Assembly (NCBI RefSeq): GCF_042432445.1
Contig: NZ_JBHLXE010000090.1
Coordinates: forward strand, 3,011-67,010
Direction of reading: 5' to 3'
DNA from: Thorsellia kenyensis
GTDB lineage: Bacteria > Pseudomonadota > Gammaproteobacteria > Enterobacterales > Thorselliaceae
DNA length: 64,000 nt
Each line of letters starts with the position of its first letter. Position 1 is the first letter of the stretch. Shown in pieces: positions 1-8,858 of this stretch. The translations under genes were made by a program, and so were the position numbers. Under the pieces are notes generated by a model. The model searched no databases. It was not told where the DNA came from and saw nothing but the letters and a program-made list of their open reading frames with translations.

Positions 1-952
1 CTTCATCGGTCAAATCTATGATTCGTTTTTGCACAAATCCTTTAGAACCAAGCTCCCTTGCCGCATGGAAATAGGCCGCACTACTTATTAACGATTTACT
101 TGGAACACACCCATGATTGAGACAATCACCACCCATCTTATCTCGTTCAATTAATAGAACCCTAGCCTTTACACTAGAGGCAATATAGCTACTTACAAGG
201 CCAGCTGCGCCGGCGCCTATGACAACTAGGTTGTAATCAAAGTGATTAGGCTGTGTAAACGGTTTAAGTTGTTTTTTTCTCTTAACAAAGGAGAGGGTCT
301 TCTTTATCACAATAGGGAATAAGCCTAACAAAGTCAGTGTAATAAGTATGGGAGGGGAAAATATATCTTCCATTTGTTTTATTTTGGAAAGTTCTGTGCC
401 TGCAAAAACGAAAATCATGGTGCCGGGCAACATGCCTATTTGGCTAATTAAATAGAATCTTAGAGAATTAAATTTTGTCAATCCCATCACAATATTGATG
501 AGGAAAAAAGGAAATATAGGAATGAGCCTTAGTGTTAAGAGGTAGAGCCATCCTTCTTTATCTAGACCTTGATTTATTTTTTCGAGAGAGTCTCTAAATT
601 TGTTCTGTAATAGGTTACGTAATAAATACCTTGAGGATAAAAATGCAATAGTTGCACCTAGGCTTGAGGCAAATGAGACAATCAAAAGCCCAGTGGTAAA
701 ACCAAAAAGTGCGCCTGACAAAAGTGTTAAGATAGCAGCTCCAGGTAATGAAGCACTGACCATAACAAGATAAATAATAAAAAACAGAGTAGCATAATAT
801 AAATAGTTAGTGGGGGACTCATGTAGGGTTATCTGCCATTGTCTATAGTGATTTTGAATTCTATCTAATGTTAAATGGTCTGAGACATCAAAATAAAAAA
901 AAGCGGCTATTAGTAACAACCAAAGAAGAATAATCGCTATTTTTTTGAACAT
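1..952 (-). CDS. TVP38/TMEM64 membrane domain fused to pyridine nucleotide-disulfide oxidoreductase (partial, C-terminus outside window)
   Basis: The reading frame is open from the ATG at 952 to the window edge, about 317 residues. An AAGGAT ribosome site lies just upstream. Residues 1-230 are hydrophobic and resemble the DedA-like TVP38/TMEM64 (SNARE-associated) family, with several membrane segments. From about residue 243 a flavoprotein begins with the dinucleotide-binding motif VVIGAGAAGLVSS. It is followed by GGDCLNHGCVPSK, the redox-active CxxxxC of class I disulfide oxidoreductases such as lipoamide dehydrogenase and mercuric reductase. Fusions of this layout of about 700 residues are known in gammaproteobacteria; their substrate is not established. 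The NAD-binding and dimerisation domains lie beyond position 1. The membrane part probably anchors a cytoplasmic redox enzyme. Confidence 0.85.
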   Translation of the reverse strand, partial: MFKKIAIILLWLLLIAAFFYFDVSDHLTLDRIQNHYRQWQITLHESPTNYLYYATLFFIIYLVMVSASLPGAAILTLLSGALFGFTTGLLIVSFASSLGATIAFLSSRYLLRNLLQNKFRDSLEKINQGLDKEGWLYLLTLRLIPIFPFFLINIVMGLTKFNSLRFYLISQIGMLPGTMIFVFAGTELSKIKQMEDIFSPPILITLTLLGLFPIVIKKTLSFVKRKKQLKPFTQPNHFDYNLVVIGAGAAGLVSSYIASSVKARVLLIERDKMGGDCLNHGCVPSKSLISSAAYFHAARELGSKGFVQKRIIDLTDE

Positions 953-1177
953 TTTAATATCCTTAAGTGAAAATAAAAACGGCGTAATATCGCTACGCCA
1001 TCTTAAACGAAAACTAATGCATCAGTTAGACTGGAGTATACTAAATTCAAATCAAGAGGCGGGTTTCAATATTACTGCTCGCCCAATCAATAGCAATTAG
1101 AATAATATTGTTTCCTGCAACTATGAGTAATTTTAGTATAAAAGTATTAAATCAATTTATCTACCAGTGAATAAAAG

Positions 1178-2389
1178 TTATGCTTTATCAAATAAACTTA
1201 AATATTTGCCATATCCTTTTTCAGCAAGTTCAACTTTAGGAATAAAACGCATACTGGCTGAATTCATACAGTATCTGAGTCCAGTTGGCGCAGGGCCATC
1301 ATCAAATACATGCCCTAAATGAGAGTCACCAAATTTACTTCTTACTTCTGTACGTTTCATAAAAAAGCTGTTGTCTTCTTTTTCTACTATGAAATTGTCA
1401 TCAATGGGTTTTGTAAAGCTTGGCCAACCTGTGCCAGAATCATATTTATCAGTTGATGAGAATAGAGGTTCACCGCTGACAATATCTACATAGATGCCTT
1501 CTTCTTTAAAATCCCAATAGCGGTTATCAAAAGGTTTTTCGGTGCCATCTTCTTGTGTTACCTTATATTCAATATCACTTAGCATTGCTTTAATTTCTGC
1601 ATCAGAAGGGCGTTTGTATACTACATCATTACCAGTTAAAAGGCTAACATCAGCATTTTTATCAGTTGGCATTGTCCCTTTTTTCTCATCAATTAACTGG
1701 CGTAAAGTAATTGGATTAGTTTTTCTATCTATACCGAAAATTCCATCTAGATATTGGTCACGACCAGAACCATGGCGATAATAACGATAGCGTAAAGGAT
1801 TGTTAATGTAATAATCTTGATGATAATCTTCAGCTACATAAAAAGTATCTAGTTTGATAAATTCTATTTTTAAGGGTTGTGGAAATATTTTGGCCGCATC
1901 AACTTCAGCAATGAAACGCATCGCTTCGGCTTTTTCTTCTTCAGAGCCATAGAAAATAGCAGGACGATAGTGTTTCCCCCTGTCGACAAATGAACCTTCT
2001 GAGTCAGTGGGATCAATGCCACGCATGAAAGCATCAAGCATAGCTTCATAACTTAGCACAGTAGGATCGTAAGTGACCTCGATGACTTCTAGATGACCTG
2101 TTGTACCGGAAGATACTTCTTCATAAGTTGGATTTTTTGTTGTGCCGCCAGCATAACCTGAAACAACATCAATGACACCTTCGATTTTTTCCATATCTGC
2201 TTCAGTACACCAAAAGCACCCACCGGCAAGAACAGCTTTTGCATATTGGCCATTATTCTCTTGCTTATTAGCTGTTTCATTAGCATGACTAAAAGGAGAA
2301 AAGATATAGAGTAAAGGGATAACTATCATCATTATGATGAGTGCTCCCCATTTTGTTAGCCTTAAATTAGACACAGTTGGGTTATTCAT
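1178..2389 (-). CDS. msrAB: Bifunctional periplasmic methionine sulfoxide reductase MsrA-MsrB
   Basis: MsrA and MsrB domains are fused in one protein of 403 residues. It reduces the S and R forms of methionine sulfoxide in oxidised proteins. An N-terminal hydrophobic stretch (about residues 13-34) ending in SHA looks like a signal peptide or anchor, so the enzyme should act in the periplasm. The MsrA active site GCFWC is near residue 57-61 and the MsrB catalytic cysteine sits in RYCMNSAS near residue 374. There are only three cysteines in the whole protein, and the paired CxxC zinc ligands of many MsrB domains are absent. The ATG at 2389 is preferred over the GTG at 2395 because AGGAG lies five bases before it. 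No thioredoxin-like domain is fused, unlike Neisseria PilB, so an external reductant is needed. Confidence 0.93.
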   Translation of the reverse strand: MNNPTVSNLRLTKWGALIIMMIVIPLLYIFSPFSHANETANKQENNGQYAKAVLAGGCFWCTEADMEKIEGVIDVVSGYAGGTTKNPTYEEVSSGTTGHLEVIEVTYDPTVLSYEAMLDAFMRGIDPTDSEGSFVDRGKHYRPAIFYGSEEEKAEAMRFIAEVDAAKIFPQPLKIEFIKLDTFYVAEDYHQDYYINNPLRYRYYRHGSGRDQYLDGIFGIDRKTNPITLRQLIDEKKGTMPTDKNADVSLLTGNDVVYKRPSDAEIKAMLSDIEYKVTQEDGTEKPFDNRYWDFKEEGIYVDIVSGEPLFSSTDKYDSGTGWPSFTKPIDDNFIVEKEDNSFFMKRTEVRSKFGDSHLGHVFDDGPAPTGLRYCMNSASMRFIPKVELAEKGYGKYLSLFDKA

Positions 2390-2627
2390 AGACACTCCTA
2401 AGCATCAAGTTTATAAAATAATACGTAAAACTAATAAAATAAATTAAATAAGGAATGTTGCATCCTAGTGTAAGACTAACAAATTCATATTTACCTAAAG
2501 ACTACTTTCAAATTAAATTAAATTAATGTTTTAGTTATGTTTGTTACCAGCTAGTCTGAGTATTAGGTAAAGTTTTTTGTGCAAGTGCTATTCTTCTACC
2601 AGTAGTAAGATCGCAAGGGTTCGCTAG

Positions 2628-3455
2628 CTAATCATAACTTTTAGAATCTTTGTGTTTTGATTGTTCAGGTAGTTTATGAAAAGTGATTTTTTTGAAGAGT
2701 AACTTAATCGCTTGATAGTGGATTAATGTTATTGCTTTGAGCGTTACTAAAGGTGATCGCCAAAAGGCTTTATTTAGGTTTTTCTTAGTCAAAGAGGAAA
2801 AATTTCCTTTTAATGAGGTAACCAGCATTTTATTATTATCTTTGTCGTAGTAATCGATATTGATATAAAGTAAGTCATCTGTAATATCAAAACGAAAAAG
2901 ATACTTCCCTTCTCTAGGTAAAAAGGGAGAAACATGGAAGCATTTATCGGCATTAATCCAAATACATGGTTCAATATTCCCTTGATTTTTATCGTGTTTA
3001 CTTTGAGATGTTATAGGGGGTAAACATACATAAGTGTGAGTTTGACCAAAGGTGTTATTTACCTCGCAAATAATAGTCTTAATATTTTTATTCTCATCTT
3101 TGCATACCCAAAAACTCACAGGGTTGAAAACATAACCGAAAATTCTCGGCATGCAAATGAGAGTAATATCTTCGTATAAGGGGCACTCATATTTAGCTAA
3201 CAAATCATGTGCCCATTGTTTTAAGCTGCGTTCGTCTCGATAACCATGATCTTTTGGATTAAAACTATGTCGATTATAGTGGTGTTGCCCAATTGGCAAT
3301 TCCGTCCTTTTAGATGCATTATCAATTAATTCAAGGGGTAGTGATAGGTAATAGACATGATATTTGAATGCATTTACTTTTGGTAAAAAGCGTTTGTGCA
3401 TGACTTCTGCATTGAGTACTTTTGCATCGGTTATTAGCGTGTCGGTATTTAACAT
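2628..3455 (-). CDS. DUF1365 family protein
   Basis: This 275-residue protein belongs to the DUF1365 family. Family-like features are an early HKRFLPKVNAFKYHVYYLSL segment, RIFGYVFNPVSFWVC, and EVNNTFGQTHTY. Its biochemical activity is unknown. In many proteobacteria it is encoded beside a flavin amine-oxidase-like protein and a Cfa-like methyltransferase, as here, which suggests a role in fatty acyl or membrane lipid modification. The ATG at 3455 is chosen because AAGGAA lies six bases upstream; in-frame starts at 3473 (ATG) and 3476 (GTG) have no ribosome site. It follows the flavoprotein gene on the same strand with a 48-bp gap, so both are probably one transcript. Confidence 0.88.
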   Translation of the reverse strand: MLNTDTLITDAKVLNAEVMHKRFLPKVNAFKYHVYYLSLPLELIDNASKRTELPIGQHHYNRHSFNPKDHGYRDERSLKQWAHDLLAKYECPLYEDITLICMPRIFGYVFNPVSFWVCKDENKNIKTIICEVNNTFGQTHTYVCLPPITSQSKHDKNQGNIEPCIWINADKCFHVSPFLPREGKYLFRFDITDDLLYINIDYYDKDNNKMLVTSLKGNFSSLTKKNLNKAFWRSPLVTLKAITLIHYQAIKLLFKKITFHKLPEQSKHKDSKSYD

Positions 3456-3503
3456 GATTATTTCCTTAATCATCACTCGTTAGGCATTATCCCTAAAGCC
3501 TTT

Positions 3504-4790
3504 TTATCCTTTATGTTTCGGATTTATTTGCCAAGGAGGAGAAATTCCCATTTTTGCAGCTACATTGACGGCACTTAAAAGACCATCTTCGTGGAATCCA
3601 TATCTTTGCCAAGCACCACAATACCAGATTTTATTTGTCCCTTGAATTTCGTCTATTCTTTTTTGTGCATTAATAGCACTTTGATCGAATTTTGGGTGCT
3701 CAAATTGATGAGATTCAAAAGTCAGAGCATCTCTAGGAGGGTTTAACGGATTTAATGTGACAAGAATAGGGCTTTGGGTATTTAAAGGTTGTAAATTATT
3801 CATCCAATAAGTCAAACATAGCTCATCTTGCTTAGAGGCTTTTTCATTTGATAGATAGACCCAACTAGACCAAGCTTTTTTACGTTTGGGCATAAAATCA
3901 GAGTCTTGATGCGCAAACGTAATATTAGGTTGATAGTGAATGTTGCCTAAGATTTGCTTTTCTTGTTCTGTCGGATTCTTCAATAGGTTAAGGGCTTGAT
4001 CACTATGACAGGCAAATATGACTTCATCAAACTGAACTGGTGGCTTATCACTAAAAGTTATGGTGACTTTTTCATTTTCACGGAATACAGAGTCAATTTG
4101 GCTATTGAGTTCAATAGTTCCTTTTAATTTAGAGATAATGCGCTTAACATATTCTCTGCTGCCACCTTTAACTGTAAACCATTGTGGTTGATCATTCACA
4201 GTTAAAAGGCCATGGTTATCAAAAAATTGAATCATAGTTTTGGCTGGAAATCTTAGCATATCTTCAAGAGGAGTACTCCAGATTGCACCACCCATTGCAA
4301 GCAAATAGTAGTTTTTAAACCATTCGCCAAGACCTAGTTCTTCTAAACATTGCTGCATGCTAGCATTAGGGTTTTTATCAACAAAATAGAGGGCTTCTTT
4401 GTTAAACCTCAAAACATCTTTAAGCATTTTATAAAATTTGGGATTAAAAAAATGGCTCTTTTGCGCAAAAAGATAACTCAGTTTTCTTGTACCATACTCA
4501 ATTTGTCCCTCATTAATACTTACACCAAATGACATATCACTTTTTGAGATAGGTACATGTAAATGTTCAAATAGGGCTGTTAAATGTGGATAATTTCGAT
4601 AATTAAATACAATAAAACCTGTATCTACTGCAATAGATTGGCCTTCGGACTCAACATCGATTGTGCGGCTGTGTCCTCCTAGATAATCATTTTTTTCAAA
4701 AAGTGTTATATCGCAATGAGAGTTAAGAATATACGCTGCACCCAATCCTGATATGCCGCCACCGATAATTGCAATTTTTTTTCTGCTCAT
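3504..4790 (-). CDS. NAD(P)/FAD-dependent amine-oxidase-like flavoprotein
   Basis: This 428-residue flavoprotein opens with the FAD-binding Rossmann motif IIGGGISGLGAAYIL, followed by an acidic residue (LFEKN) and the GGHSR segment typical of the amine oxidase and phytoene desaturase superfamily. The C-terminal IWYCGAWQRYGFHEDGLLSA segment matches the FAD-contacting end of the family. It carries no signal peptide. It is the first gene of a minus-strand pair with the DUF1365 gene and is divergent from the Cfa-like gene. By context it may oxidise or desaturate a methylated acyl chain, but the substrate is not known. An AAGGG ribosome site precedes the ATG. A 7-bp tandem repeat array begins 45 bp upstream of the start codon. 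Confidence 0.87.
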   Translation of the reverse strand: MSRKKIAIIGGGISGLGAAYILNSHCDITLFEKNDYLGGHSRTIDVESEGQSIAVDTGFIVFNYRNYPHLTALFEHLHVPISKSDMSFGVSINEGQIEYGTRKLSYLFAQKSHFFNPKFYKMLKDVLRFNKEALYFVDKNPNASMQQCLEELGLGEWFKNYYLLAMGGAIWSTPLEDMLRFPAKTMIQFFDNHGLLTVNDQPQWFTVKGGSREYVKRIISKLKGTIELNSQIDSVFRENEKVTITFSDKPPVQFDEVIFACHSDQALNLLKNPTEQEKQILGNIHYQPNITFAHQDSDFMPKRKKAWSSWVYLSNEKASKQDELCLTYWMNNLQPLNTQSPILVTLNPLNPPRDALTFESHQFEHPKFDQSAINAQKRIDEIQGTNKIWYCGAWQRYGFHEDGLLSAVNVAAKMGISPPWQINPKHKG

Positions 4791-4834
4791 TTTGACCCTT
4801 GCTGTATTATGTTAACTGATGATTATTTTATCAT

Positions 4835-4915
4835 ATTCTTAATTCTTAATTCTTAATTCTTAATTCTTAATTCTTAATTCTTAATTCTTAATTCTTAATT
4901 CTTAATTCTTAATTC
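4835..4915. repeat. Heptanucleotide tandem repeat, 11.5 copies of ATTCTTA
   Basis: Eleven perfect copies of the unit ATTCTTA run from 4835 to 4911, followed by a four-base partial copy. The array lies between divergent genes, 45 bp from the flavoprotein start and about 435 bp from the Cfa-like start. A perfect array of this length is prone to slipped-strand change in copy number. It is noncoding, so any effect would be on promoter spacing or DNA shape rather than reading frame. Confidence 0.97.
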
Positions 4916-5350
4916 AATATTGTAGGCTAAATTCATAGCATACGGAATTATGTACTTCTTTGAAGTATATTGAATGTAATGACTATTTTTAATAGTAAAG
5001 CGTAACTTTTATAGAAACATAAAATTGGTTTCTTTCATTTTAATAGCAACAAGAATGACTAATTGATGTAATCTAATTGCACTGCTCTATAATTAATTCA
5101 TAATATAGCTAAAGTATATCTTTCGAGTTGATAAGTCTCAAATTACATATAATTAATATACACGCAACATCATTTAAAGTGGTAGAGTGTTATACTTGTT
5201 GAAGAAACGCAATTAAAAATAATCCAAATAACGTAAACTAGTTGAATTCACCCATTTTTAACTGTTATTTTTGTAGTTTGCATTTTATTTGAAAATTGAT
5301 TTAACTATTAAATGAGTTGATAGAGCATCTATTGCCATTTGAGGGGTATT
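4916..5350. other. AT-rich divergent intergenic region
   Basis: No coding frame is credible here. The sequence is very AT-rich and must contain the promoter of the Cfa-like gene. I could not pick out a convincing -35/-10 pair. A GAGGGG ribosome site ends the region. Confidence 0.6.
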
Positions 5351-6550
5351 ATGATTAGTCAAACATTAAAAACAAAATCTACAGATGTTTTTTTAAATGC
5401 ATTATCCTGCCTAAATACAGGGACGTTAAAACTCACGTTACCTAATGGCAAAATTTATGAGTTTGAAGGACAAAATAATGGTCCTCATGGGCAAATTGAA
5501 ATTCATGATTTTAGTGTCATTTCTCATTTGGCATTAAAAGGGGATATCGCGTTCGCTGAAGATTATCGAGACGGTAAATGGGATAGCCCTGACATTGCTA
5601 GTTTAATAGAATGCGCTATTTTGAATTATGATGCTTTATCTAGATACATTTCAGGAAGTTGGTTGCAGCGTTTTTTAAGCCAAATTTATTATTTGTTTAA
5701 AAAAAATACCAAGAAAGGTAGCCGTAAAAACATTCATGCTCATTATGATTTAGGGAATGAATTTTATAAATTATGGCTCGATAAAACAATGACATACTCC
5801 TCTGCATTATACTTAAATGATACAGAAGATTTATCATCGGCCCAAAATAATAAATACGACAGAATTTTACATCGTGTTGCTGATGCAGGCGAAAATGTGT
5901 TAGAAATTGGCTGTGGTTGGGGTGGGTTTGCTGAAAGATTAGCAAGTTCTACTGCTAAAGAAACATCGAACCTTAGGTTAAAAGGTTTAACCATTTCCCC
6001 TTCTCAATTAGCTTTCGCCCAACACAGATTAAAGCCTTTTGAGCAACGGGTAGATTTAGTATTAGAAGATTATAGGGACGTAAAAGGAAAATTTGACTCA
6101 ATTGTATCCATTGAAATGTTTGAAGCGGTAGGAGAAGAGTATTGGAAAACCTATTTCGATAGAGTTAAATCATTACTTACTCAGAAGGGTAAAGCAGTTA
6201 TTCAAACGATTACGATTGATGATCCTTTCTTTGAAGATTATCGAAAAAGTGGCGATGCGATAAGGAGCTTTATATTCCCTGGTGGTATGCTTCCTAGTCC
6301 TAGTCGCTTTGAGCAAGTAGCAAATGATTCAGGATTGAGTGTTACAGACAAATTTTTCTTTGGTCAAGACTATGCCACTACGCTATTAGTTTGGCTGAAA
6401 AACTTTGATGAACAGAAAGAAATTATTTTATCCCAAGGTTTTGATACCCCATTTATTCGATTATGGCGATTTTATCTTGCTTATTGTGCAGGTGCTTTTC
6501 GTGCGCAAAGAATTAATGTTATGCAAGTCGAATTAAAGCCTAATAGTTAA
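5351..6550 (+). CDS. Cyclopropane-fatty-acyl-phospholipid synthase-like SAM methyltransferase
   Basis: This 399-residue protein is a member of the Cfa / mycolic acid methyltransferase family, which adds a methylene or methyl group from S-adenosylmethionine to an unsaturated phospholipid acyl chain at the cytoplasmic membrane face. The segment HAHYDLGNEFYKLWLD (about 129-144) and the SAM-binding motif VLEIGCGWGGF (about 184-194) are clear. SIEMFEAVGEEYW and the C-terminal WRFYLAYCAGAFRAQRINVM also match the family. The ATG at 5351 follows GAGGGG; an in-frame TTG at 5339 lacks a ribosome site. The neighbours (DUF1365, flavoprotein, DUF3833, dehydrogenase) suggest it belongs to the specialised Cfa-like group rather than being the housekeeping Cfa. 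The exact product cannot be told from sequence. Confidence 0.9.
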   Translation: MISQTLKTKSTDVFLNALSCLNTGTLKLTLPNGKIYEFEGQNNGPHGQIEIHDFSVISHLALKGDIAFAEDYRDGKWDSPDIASLIECAILNYDALSRYISGSWLQRFLSQIYYLFKKNTKKGSRKNIHAHYDLGNEFYKLWLDKTMTYSSALYLNDTEDLSSAQNNKYDRILHRVADAGENVLEIGCGWGGFAERLASSTAKETSNLRLKGLTISPSQLAFAQHRLKPFEQRVDLVLEDYRDVKGKFDSIVSIEMFEAVGEEYWKTYFDRVKSLLTQKGKAVIQTITIDDPFFEDYRKSGDAIRSFIFPGGMLPSPSRFEQVANDSGLSVTDKFFFGQDYATTLLVWLKNFDEQKEIILSQGFDTPFIRLWRFYLAYCAGAFRAQRINVMQVELKPNS

Positions 6551-6618
6551 TTTTGAGCTAAAGAATATATCTTACAGTTCAAAACTTCCTTAATAAATTC
6601 TCAATAAGGGAAAATAAA

Positions 6619-7191
6619 ATGAGCATAAAAAAAATTATAGCCAGTTTAAGCGCACTTCTTGCCGGCTGTGGCGGCATTGATGGTCAGCAATATACTGAAT
6701 TGTCTCCTGAGCTTAAATTAGAGTCCTATTTCAATGGCCCAATAAAAGCTTGGGGATTTATTCAAGATCGCAGTGGAAACGTAATAACTCGTTTTGATGT
6801 GGTTATGGAAGGCTCTTGGGATGGGAATAAAGGACGACTAGATGAAGTTTTCACTTACTATGATAATGGTAAAGTACAAAATAGAACCTGGGAAATTACT
6901 AAAATTGATGAATTTACCTATGAAGGTAAAGCGGGAGATATACTAGGTACAGCTAAAGGCAGTGCGCATGGAAATGCAATAAACTGGGTTTATGAAATGG
7001 ACGTACCAGTGGATGATACGACTTATCGCTTAAAATTTGATGATTGGATGTGGGCAATGAATGACGGCGTTGTCATCAATCGCTCTTATATGAAAAAATT
7101 TGGCATTACCGTTGCTGAATTAACCGTATTTATGCAAAAGGTACCAGATGGAAGTATTTCCTTAAAACCAAGCAAAGATTCATCACTTTAA
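6619..7191 (+). CDS. DUF3833 family lipoprotein
   Basis: The protein has 190 residues with a short N-terminal signal and lipobox LAGC (cysteine at about residue 17), so it is probably a lipoprotein anchored on the periplasmic side. The body, with LESYFNGPIKAWGFIQDRSG and WVYEMDVPVDDTTYRLKFDD, fits the DUF3833 family, a lipocalin-like group of unknown function often found beside Cfa-like and DUF1365 genes. It starts 68 bp after the methyltransferase with an AAGGGA ribosome site and is probably co-transcribed. It could bind or carry the modified lipid; this is inference only. Confidence 0.82.
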   Translation: MSIKKIIASLSALLAGCGGIDGQQYTELSPELKLESYFNGPIKAWGFIQDRSGNVITRFDVVMEGSWDGNKGRLDEVFTYYDNGKVQNRTWEITKIDEFTYEGKAGDILGTAKGSAHGNAINWVYEMDVPVDDTTYRLKFDDWMWAMNDGVVINRSYMKKFGITVAELTVFMQKVPDGSISLKPSKDSSL

Positions 7192-7369
7192 AATAAGAAG
7201 GGTAAACCTAAACAACAGTACATAAACACTATTCAATAAGTCTGAATTCAACATAGTTGATTAAATAGGCAAATTGGACAACATGACAGATATAAAATTA
7301 TTACTCTGTAATATTAACTTGAACCTTCTTTTTACAAGTGGAAATCATTCGTGTTGAGGTAACTAAAAT

Positions 7370-8128
7370 ATGGCTCAGATGAAAACTAAAACTATTTGGA
7401 TATTAGGGGCTAGCAGTGGTATAGGCTATGAACTAGCAATCTTATTAGCTAAGCAAAGCCATCAGCTTATTTTAAGTGCTCGCAATGAGAAACTCTTATC
7501 TGAACTTCATGATAAATTGCAACCAACTGCTAGTGTTGAGCATTTAGTTGTGCCTTGTGATTGTAGTGATTATGAAAATCTAAAAGAGGCAAAGGCTTTG
7601 ATTAGCGAGAGAATCAAACGTATTGATAGTGTGATTTTTATGGCAGGTCAATATGAGCCATTATCTATTCTGGACATACAGAAAAAACATATTGATAGCA
7701 TCATTAAAACAAATCTTAATGGACCAATGTACCTTACCGAATTAGTACTTCAAGAACTACTTACACAAAAAGAGAGTCAACTGATTTTCTGTGCAAGTGT
7801 CGCAGGTTTTGTCGGTTTACCAAATGCACAACCCTATTCAGCTTCTAAAGCAGCTCTAATTAATTTTGTACAATCATTGCATGCAGAGCATGCCAAAGAT
7901 ATTGATATTAAAATAATTAATCCTGGTTTTGTTAAAACACCGCTAACTGATAAAAATAGCTTTAAAATGCCTTTCATCATTACCGCACAAGATGCGGCCG
8001 AATCGATTATGAAATCTATTCATAAGCGTAATGTATTTGAAATTCATTTCCCCAAAAAATTCACGTTCATTATGAAATTATTAGCGCTTTTACCTTATCG
8101 TGTCTTGCATAGATTAGTAAAGCGTTAA
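7370..8128 (+). CDS. Short-chain dehydrogenase/reductase (SDR family)
   Basis: This is a 252-residue classical SDR. The cofactor motif GASSGIG is at residues 13-19, the structural Asn at about 115, and the catalytic Ser143, Tyr156 and Lys160 lie in CASVAGF and PYSASK. The final 30 residues (FIMKLLALLPYRVLHRLVKR) are hydrophobic and basic and could associate with the membrane. It lies 178 bp after the DUF3833 gene and 21 bp before the response regulator. SDR genes often accompany Cfa-like/DUF1365 clusters, so it may act on the same lipid pathway. The substrate is unknown. Confidence 0.88.
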   Translation: MAQMKTKTIWILGASSGIGYELAILLAKQSHQLILSARNEKLLSELHDKLQPTASVEHLVVPCDCSDYENLKEAKALISERIKRIDSVIFMAGQYEPLSILDIQKKHIDSIIKTNLNGPMYLTELVLQELLTQKESQLIFCASVAGFVGLPNAQPYSASKAALINFVQSLHAEHAKDIDIKIINPGFVKTPLTDKNSFKMPFIITAQDAAESIMKSIHKRNVFEIHFPKKFTFIMKLLALLPYRVLHRLVKR

Positions 8129-8149
8129 TTCAACTTAGAGATAGCCTAA

Positions 8150-8845
8150 ATGAGATTACTAGTTATAGAAGATGATGTTAAAGTCGCTCAATTTATTCAA
8201 AAAGGGTTCAAAGAGTTAGGCCACAGTGTAGACTTGGCCTGTGAGGGCAAAAAAGGCCTTTTTTTAGCAATGACAGAAGCTTATGATGCGATAATTTTAG
8301 ATAGGATGTTACCTGAGGTAGATGGATTGACTATATTACAAACTCTTCGCGCATCTAACCATAAAACTCCAGTGCTCATTTTAAGTGCCCTGGGTAAAGT
8401 AGATGACAGAGTTAAAGGATTACGCTCAGGTGCTGATGATTACCTCGCCAAACCGTTTGCCTTTGAAGAGCTTTTAGCTAGAATAGAAATTTTAATTGAA
8501 CGTTGCTCTAAACAAGATATCAGACAGACACAATTGGTGGCATTTGATTTAGTGATGGATTTATTAGCAAGGCGAGTTTCTAGAGCTGGTATGGAAATTG
8601 ACCTTCAATCTAGAGAATTTCGTTTACTAGAATATTTACTACGACATAAAGGACAGATGGTCACTAGAACTATGCTTCTTGAGCATGTATGGGATTATCA
8701 TTTCGATCCGCAAACTAATGTAATTGATGTTCATATTAGTCGTTTACGTAACAAAATTGATAAAGGCTTTGAGCAAAAAATAATAAAAACTATACGTGGT
8801 TCTGGATATATCATAGAAGATAATTCAGCATCTAATCCCCTTTAA
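8150..8845 (+). CDS. OmpR/PhoB-family response regulator
   Basis: This 231-residue two-domain regulator has a receiver domain (residues 1-120) with the acidic pair ED at 7-8, phospho-acceptor Asp51 in LDRMLPEVDG and Lys in YLAKPFAF. It is followed by a winged-helix DNA-binding domain (about 125-224) ending in RGSGYII. It is transcribed with the histidine kinase 13 bp downstream, and both follow the SDR gene closely. The pair may control the lipid genes beside it, but no target sites could be identified. The family resembles QseB/PmrA-type regulators; the specific identity is not assigned. Confidence 0.93.
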   Translation: MRLLVIEDDVKVAQFIQKGFKELGHSVDLACEGKKGLFLAMTEAYDAIILDRMLPEVDGLTILQTLRASNHKTPVLILSALGKVDDRVKGLRSGADDYLAKPFAFEELLARIEILIERCSKQDIRQTQLVAFDLVMDLLARRVSRAGMEIDLQSREFRLLEYLLRHKGQMVTRTMLLEHVWDYHFDPQTNVIDVHISRLRNKIDKGFEQKIIKTIRGSGYIIEDNSASNPL

Positions 8846-8858
8846 ATGCAAATGATTT

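Noticed and set aside
4835..4915. The tandem repeat as a CRISPR or origin iteron array
   Set aside because: The units are 7 bp with no spacers, and no cas, dnaA or rep gene is nearby.
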